A stretch of 64,000 bases of DNA. It comes from an uncultured Lachnospiraceae bacterium (GTDB taxonomy: Bacteria > Bacillota > Clostridia > Lachnospirales > Lachnospiraceae). Below, in pieces: positions 61,531 to 64,000 of the stretch (the first letter of the stretch is position 1; each line of letters starts with the position of its first letter). A program made the translations under genes and the position numbers. The notes beneath the pieces were generated by a model that searched no databases, was not told the origin of the DNA, and worked only from the letters and a program-made list of their open reading frames with translations. Location: positions 35,230-99,229 of the forward strand of contig CAJUHR010000013.1 in assembly GCA_910586255.1 (NCBI GenBank), read 5' to 3'.

Positions 61531-62019
61531 TTATTCCTCAAGCTGTGCCATCACTCTGCGGACGGCTTCATAGGGGTAACCGCGCCTGGCCAGGAAAGCC
61601 GTCAGCCGGCGATATTGATCCGGGGGCAGCTCCTGGCCGGAGACATACCCCTTTTTTCTGAGCCAGTAGGATATCTGGGAATCCTCATCCACAGGATTCT
61701 CCTCAAAGGCCTCATCAATCAGCTCCCTCAAAATTCCCTTTTGCGCCAGCTCTCCCCGAAGCCGGGATATGCTCTTTCTGGCAGAATAAGCGCGGATATA
61801 CCTCCGTACATACTCCCTGTCGTCTATATAGCGGTACTCCTCCAAAAATATCATGGTATTCTCTATATCGTCTTCGGAATATCCCCGCTCCCTAAGCTTT
61901 CTGCGCATCTCGCTGGCGGTCCGGTCGCATCGCTCCAAAAGAGTGAGAGCGCAATCCCGCACCGGACGCTGTCTGAACGGTCGCCCGGCAGAGACAGCCC
62001 CCGAATATGAGCTATTCAT
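61531..62019 (-). CDS. recX: Regulatory protein RecX
   Basis: 162 residues. RecX binds and restrains RecA filaments. Three-helix repeats are seen: CALTLLERCDRTASEMRRKL, IENTMIFLEEYRYIDDREY and LRGELAQKGILRELIDEAF. Its ATG overlaps the recA stop by eight bases (ATGAATAG), so the two are translationally coupled, the common arrangement. Confidence 0.92.
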   Translation of the reverse strand: MNSSYSGAVSAGRPFRQRPVRDCALTLLERCDRTASEMRRKLRERGYSEDDIENTMIFLEEYRYIDDREYVRRYIRAYSARKSISRLRGELAQKGILRELIDEAFEENPVDEDSQISYWLRKKGYVSGQELPPDQYRRLTAFLARRGYPYEAVRRVMAQLEE

Positions 62020-63094
62020 CCTTAGCCTTTATCTTTTTGTCTGCTTCCGCAGCCGGAGCAGGCGCCGGGGTTGCTTCTGCCTCCGCTATCACCACATCAC
62101 CCTGAAGCCCGTACTGTTCCCGGACCTTCCGCTCGATCTCGGCGCACACCCCGGCATTCTCCCGAAGATAATTCTTGGCATTCTCCCGCCCCTGTCCGAT
62201 CTTTACCCCATTGTAGGCATACCAGGCGCCGCTCTTTTCCACAATATTCTCTTTGGCTGCCAGATCAAGAATATCTGCCTCTCTTGATATGCCCTGACCA
62301 AACATAATGTCAAACTCTGCCTCCCTAAAGGGCGGGGCAATCTTATTCTTGACAACCTTTACACACACATGGTTGCCGATCATCTCCCCTCCCTGCTTCA
62401 AGGCTTCTTTCCGGCGCACATCCAGACGCACGGAGGCATAAAACTTCAAAGCCCGTCCGCCAGTGGTAGTCTCCGGGTTGCCAAACATGACACCCACCTT
62501 CTCCCGGAGCTGATTGATAAAAATCACGGAACAGTTTGTCTTGCTGATCACACCGGTCAGTTTTCTTAAAGCCTGGGACATCAGTCGCGCCTGTAGTCCC
62601 ACGTGGGAGTCTCCCATCTCGCCGTCAATCTCAGCCTTGGGAACCAGAGCCGCCACAGAGTCCACAATCACGATATCCACCGCGCCGGAACGGACCATGG
62701 TCTCCGTGATCTCTAAAGCCTGCTCGCCGTTGTCCGGCTGAGAAATATACAGATTGTCAATATCCACGCCAATATTTCTGGCATACACAGGGTCCAGCGC
62801 ATGCTCCGCGTCAATAAACCCGGCAATCCCTCCCCGCTTCTGAACCTCTGCCACCATGTGAAGAGCCACGGTGGTCTTACCGCTGGACTCAGGTCCGTAG
62901 ATCTCAATCACCCTTCCCTTGGGTACCCCGCCCAGTCCCAGTGCAATATCCAGGCTGAGAGAGCCGGTGGGTACGGTCTCCACATTCATATTGGTGCGGG
63001 AATCTCCCAGCTTCATAATCGATCCTTTACCATAAGACTTCTCTATCTGTGTAATGGCCGCATCCAGTGCTTTTAACTTATCATCCTTATTCAT
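62012..63094 (-). CDS. recA: Recombinase RecA
   Basis: 360 residues, the strand-exchange ATPase that also triggers the SOS response. Walker A GPESSGKTT, IVDSVAALVPKAEIDGEMGD (Walker B and L1), the catalytic Glu in VEIYGPE-type and the L2 loop region GNPETTTGGRALKF are normal. The C-terminal tail after about 335 is Ala/Pro/Lys-rich. The ATG at 63094 has GGAGGG; the earlier ATG at 63106 has none. Its promoter (63134-63162) is followed by a LexA box at 63108-63121, so damage induces recA and recX. Confidence 0.98.
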   Translation of the reverse strand: MNKDDKLKALDAAITQIEKSYGKGSIMKLGDSRTNMNVETVPTGSLSLDIALGLGGVPKGRVIEIYGPESSGKTTVALHMVAEVQKRGGIAGFIDAEHALDPVYARNIGVDIDNLYISQPDNGEQALEITETMVRSGAVDIVIVDSVAALVPKAEIDGEMGDSHVGLQARLMSQALRKLTGVISKTNCSVIFINQLREKVGVMFGNPETTTGGRALKFYASVRLDVRRKEALKQGGEMIGNHVCVKVVKNKIAPPFREAEFDIMFGQGISREADILDLAAKENIVEKSGAWYAYNGVKIGQGRENAKNYLRENAGVCAEIERKVREQYGLQGDVVIAEAEATPAPAPAAEADKKIKAKDE

Positions 63095-63107
63095 ATTACC
63101 CTCCATG

Positions 63108-63121
63108 CGAACAAGTGTTCT
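63108..63121. promoter_or_regulatory. LexA (SOS) box of recA
   Basis: CGAACAAGTGTTCT fits the Gram-positive LexA consensus CGAAC-N4-GTTCG with one change. It lies just downstream of the predicted start of transcription, where LexA would block recA. Confidence 0.85.
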
Positions 63122-63133
63122 TCTCTAAACCTC

Positions 63134-63162
63134 ATCATAGTACATTCTCTCTCAAAAGTCAA
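63134..63162 (-). promoter_or_regulatory. Promoter of recA
   Basis: Minus strand TTGACT (63157-63162), 17 bases, TATGAT (63134-63139). Confidence 0.8.
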
Positions 63163-63245
63163 CTGTTTTTCTTTCTTTTTGTATTTTTCGTTCTCAATCC
63201 TGAATGAAGGCGACACGCCAGATAAAAGACCGAATAGTCTTTGAA

Positions 63246-63569
63246 TCATCTCTCTGCAACAAATCTTCCCCGAAAATTCTTAAGCTGATGAAAAATCCCC
63301 AATATGGTAACCGTCCGATTGGCTACACTGAACACTACTATGTAGTTCATCCCCGGAACTACCGCTTCCCGGTATCCTCTGTCATACAAATACTCGTCAC
63401 AGCTTACCGGAAACTGCAGCGGATTGCACTCCAGGCGGCCATAGATACTCTCAATACCATCCATAAGACGATTGGCCGCCGGCTCATTCTTCAATTCAAA
63501 CAGCTGATAATACACAAGTCTGTCAAGCAGCTCCTCCGCCCGCTCCGTCACAATCAACCTATATCCCAT
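63246..63569 (-). CDS. RelE/ParE-family toxin
   Basis: 107 residues, alpha/beta fold of RelE/ParE toxins: VTERAEELLDRLVYYQ, ESIYGRLECNPLQFPVS, YREAVVPGMNYIVVFSV and TVTILGIFHQL. RelE members cut mRNA on the ribosome, ParE members poison gyrase; which one this is cannot be told. Its start overlaps the antitoxin end by 11 bases. It is the second gene of the pair, convergent with nothing, 80 bases from the recA promoter. Confidence 0.85.
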   Translation of the reverse strand: MGYRLIVTERAEELLDRLVYYQLFELKNEPAANRLMDGIESIYGRLECNPLQFPVSCDEYLYDRGYREAVVPGMNYIVVFSVANRTVTILGIFHQLKNFRGRFVAER

Positions 63570-63819
63570 ACTTCGCCCTCATCTCTGCCAATGACTTCCG
63601 GGCATCTTTCACCTGTCCTTCCTCCGCTTGCTTTCCAGACAGCTCCAAATCCTGATACATGGCAAGCTGCTTTGCCATGCTCTCATAAATCTCCATACTC
63701 ATAATCGCCATATCTCCATATCCATTCTTTGTAATAAAAACCGGTCCCTCCGTCCTATGACACAATTCGGATATCTCCGAGGTGTTCTTCAATTCTTTGA
63801 TTGGAATAATCTGCGGCAT
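63559..63819 (-). CDS. Phd/YefM-family antitoxin
   Basis: 86 residues. Opens with IIPIKELKNTSEISELCHRTE, followed by GPVFITKNGYGDMAIMSMEIYE, the Phd/YefM DNA-binding fold, then a flexible tail (LAEMRAKYG) that wraps the toxin. AAGGGGG precedes the ATG at 63819. Upstream is a 24-bp perfect palindrome across the promoter, so the complex most likely represses its own operon. Confidence 0.88.
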   Translation of the reverse strand: MPQIIPIKELKNTSEISELCHRTEGPVFITKNGYGDMAIMSMEIYESMAKQLAMYQDLELSGKQAEEGQVKDARKSLAEMRAKYGI

Positions 63820-63846
63820 AACATCACACCCCCTTATTTATCCATA

Positions 63847-63875
63847 ATCATACCATAATTATGGTATGATTGCAA
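63847..63875 (-). promoter_or_regulatory. Toxin-antitoxin promoter with operator palindrome
   Basis: Minus strand TTGCAA (63870-63875), 17 bases, TATGAT (63847-63852). The 24 bases 63847-63870 are a perfect palindrome, with half site ATCATACCATAA and its mirror, covering the spacer and -10. Confidence 0.8.
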
Positions 63876-64000
63876 GCACTTTTTTTATTATTTTCCCTAT
63901 AAATCCTAACCATAGTTTAGCTCCACAACTGTTTGCTCATGTGATATAAAGAAGTAAAAGAAGTGTAAAAAATTTTGCCGTTCCCTGTCCGGCTGACTGC

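Overview
The window looks like chromosome from a spore-forming, monoderm, anaerobic Firmicute of the Lachnospiraceae (Clostridium cluster XIVa type). This rests on moderate GC with strong AGGAGG ribosome sites, spoIIR, a class III fructose-bisphosphatase, RNase Y, a Gram-positive type LexA box at recA, a CitMHS carrier and many TTGACA-17-TATAAT promoters. It is mostly stable core chromosome with a few decayed or acquired patches. The species is not claimed.

Bases 1-4700 hold carbon-acid uptake and its control: the start of a sulfatase cut by the window edge, tctB and tctC of a tripartite tricarboxylate transporter, a LacI-family regulator with two matching palindromic operators, and a CitMHS citrate carrier. 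A large hybrid histidine kinase with a degenerate receiver (4800-7223) and a divergent OmpR-type regulator follow. Next come trpS, a P2-type Ca2+ ATPase behind a structured leader, an ArsC-like protein, an unrecognised membrane protein and an HD-domain protein.

Bases 14599-26400 are core: rpoC and rpoB, not flanked by their usual ribosomal protein genes, then a small membrane protein, a DUF1934 protein, murI, ddl and spoIIR. Bases 26436-34014 are a five-gene efflux operon: TetR regulator, RND adaptor, RND pump and two paralogous TolC-family proteins. It is read from a consensus promoter laced with three TGACA-N3-TGTCA sites. TolC-like exit ducts in a cell with no expected outer membrane are the most unusual content here. 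An EamA transporter, a heterodimeric ABC exporter, an MBL-fold hydrolase, an NSS transporter and a LysR regulator follow.

Bases 42600-46300 hold a deletion scar (start of a VTC-domain gene joined to the end of a DUF4353-like gene), tRNA genes for Gln, Leu, His, Arg, Gly and Pro, and an AGCS symporter behind a possible attenuator. Bases 46457-51045 form a tightly overlapped set: a THUMP methyltransferase, a secreted papain-like protease, rdgB and a phosphoesterase, with a second phosphoesterase and a long inverted repeat upstream. Then come a rhodanese, a 54-residue Asn/Gln/Ser-rich protein with a sigma-G-like promoter, a decayed integrase, an NlpC/P60 protein, a HAAS protein and fbp.

The last part has tRNA-Val, a second MBL hydrolase, an M23 peptidase, a cell-wall-binding protein, rny, recX-recA with an SOS box, and a RelE/ParE-Phd toxin-antitoxin pair with a 24-bp operator palindrome. 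No rRNA, CRISPR array or intact insertion sequence was seen.
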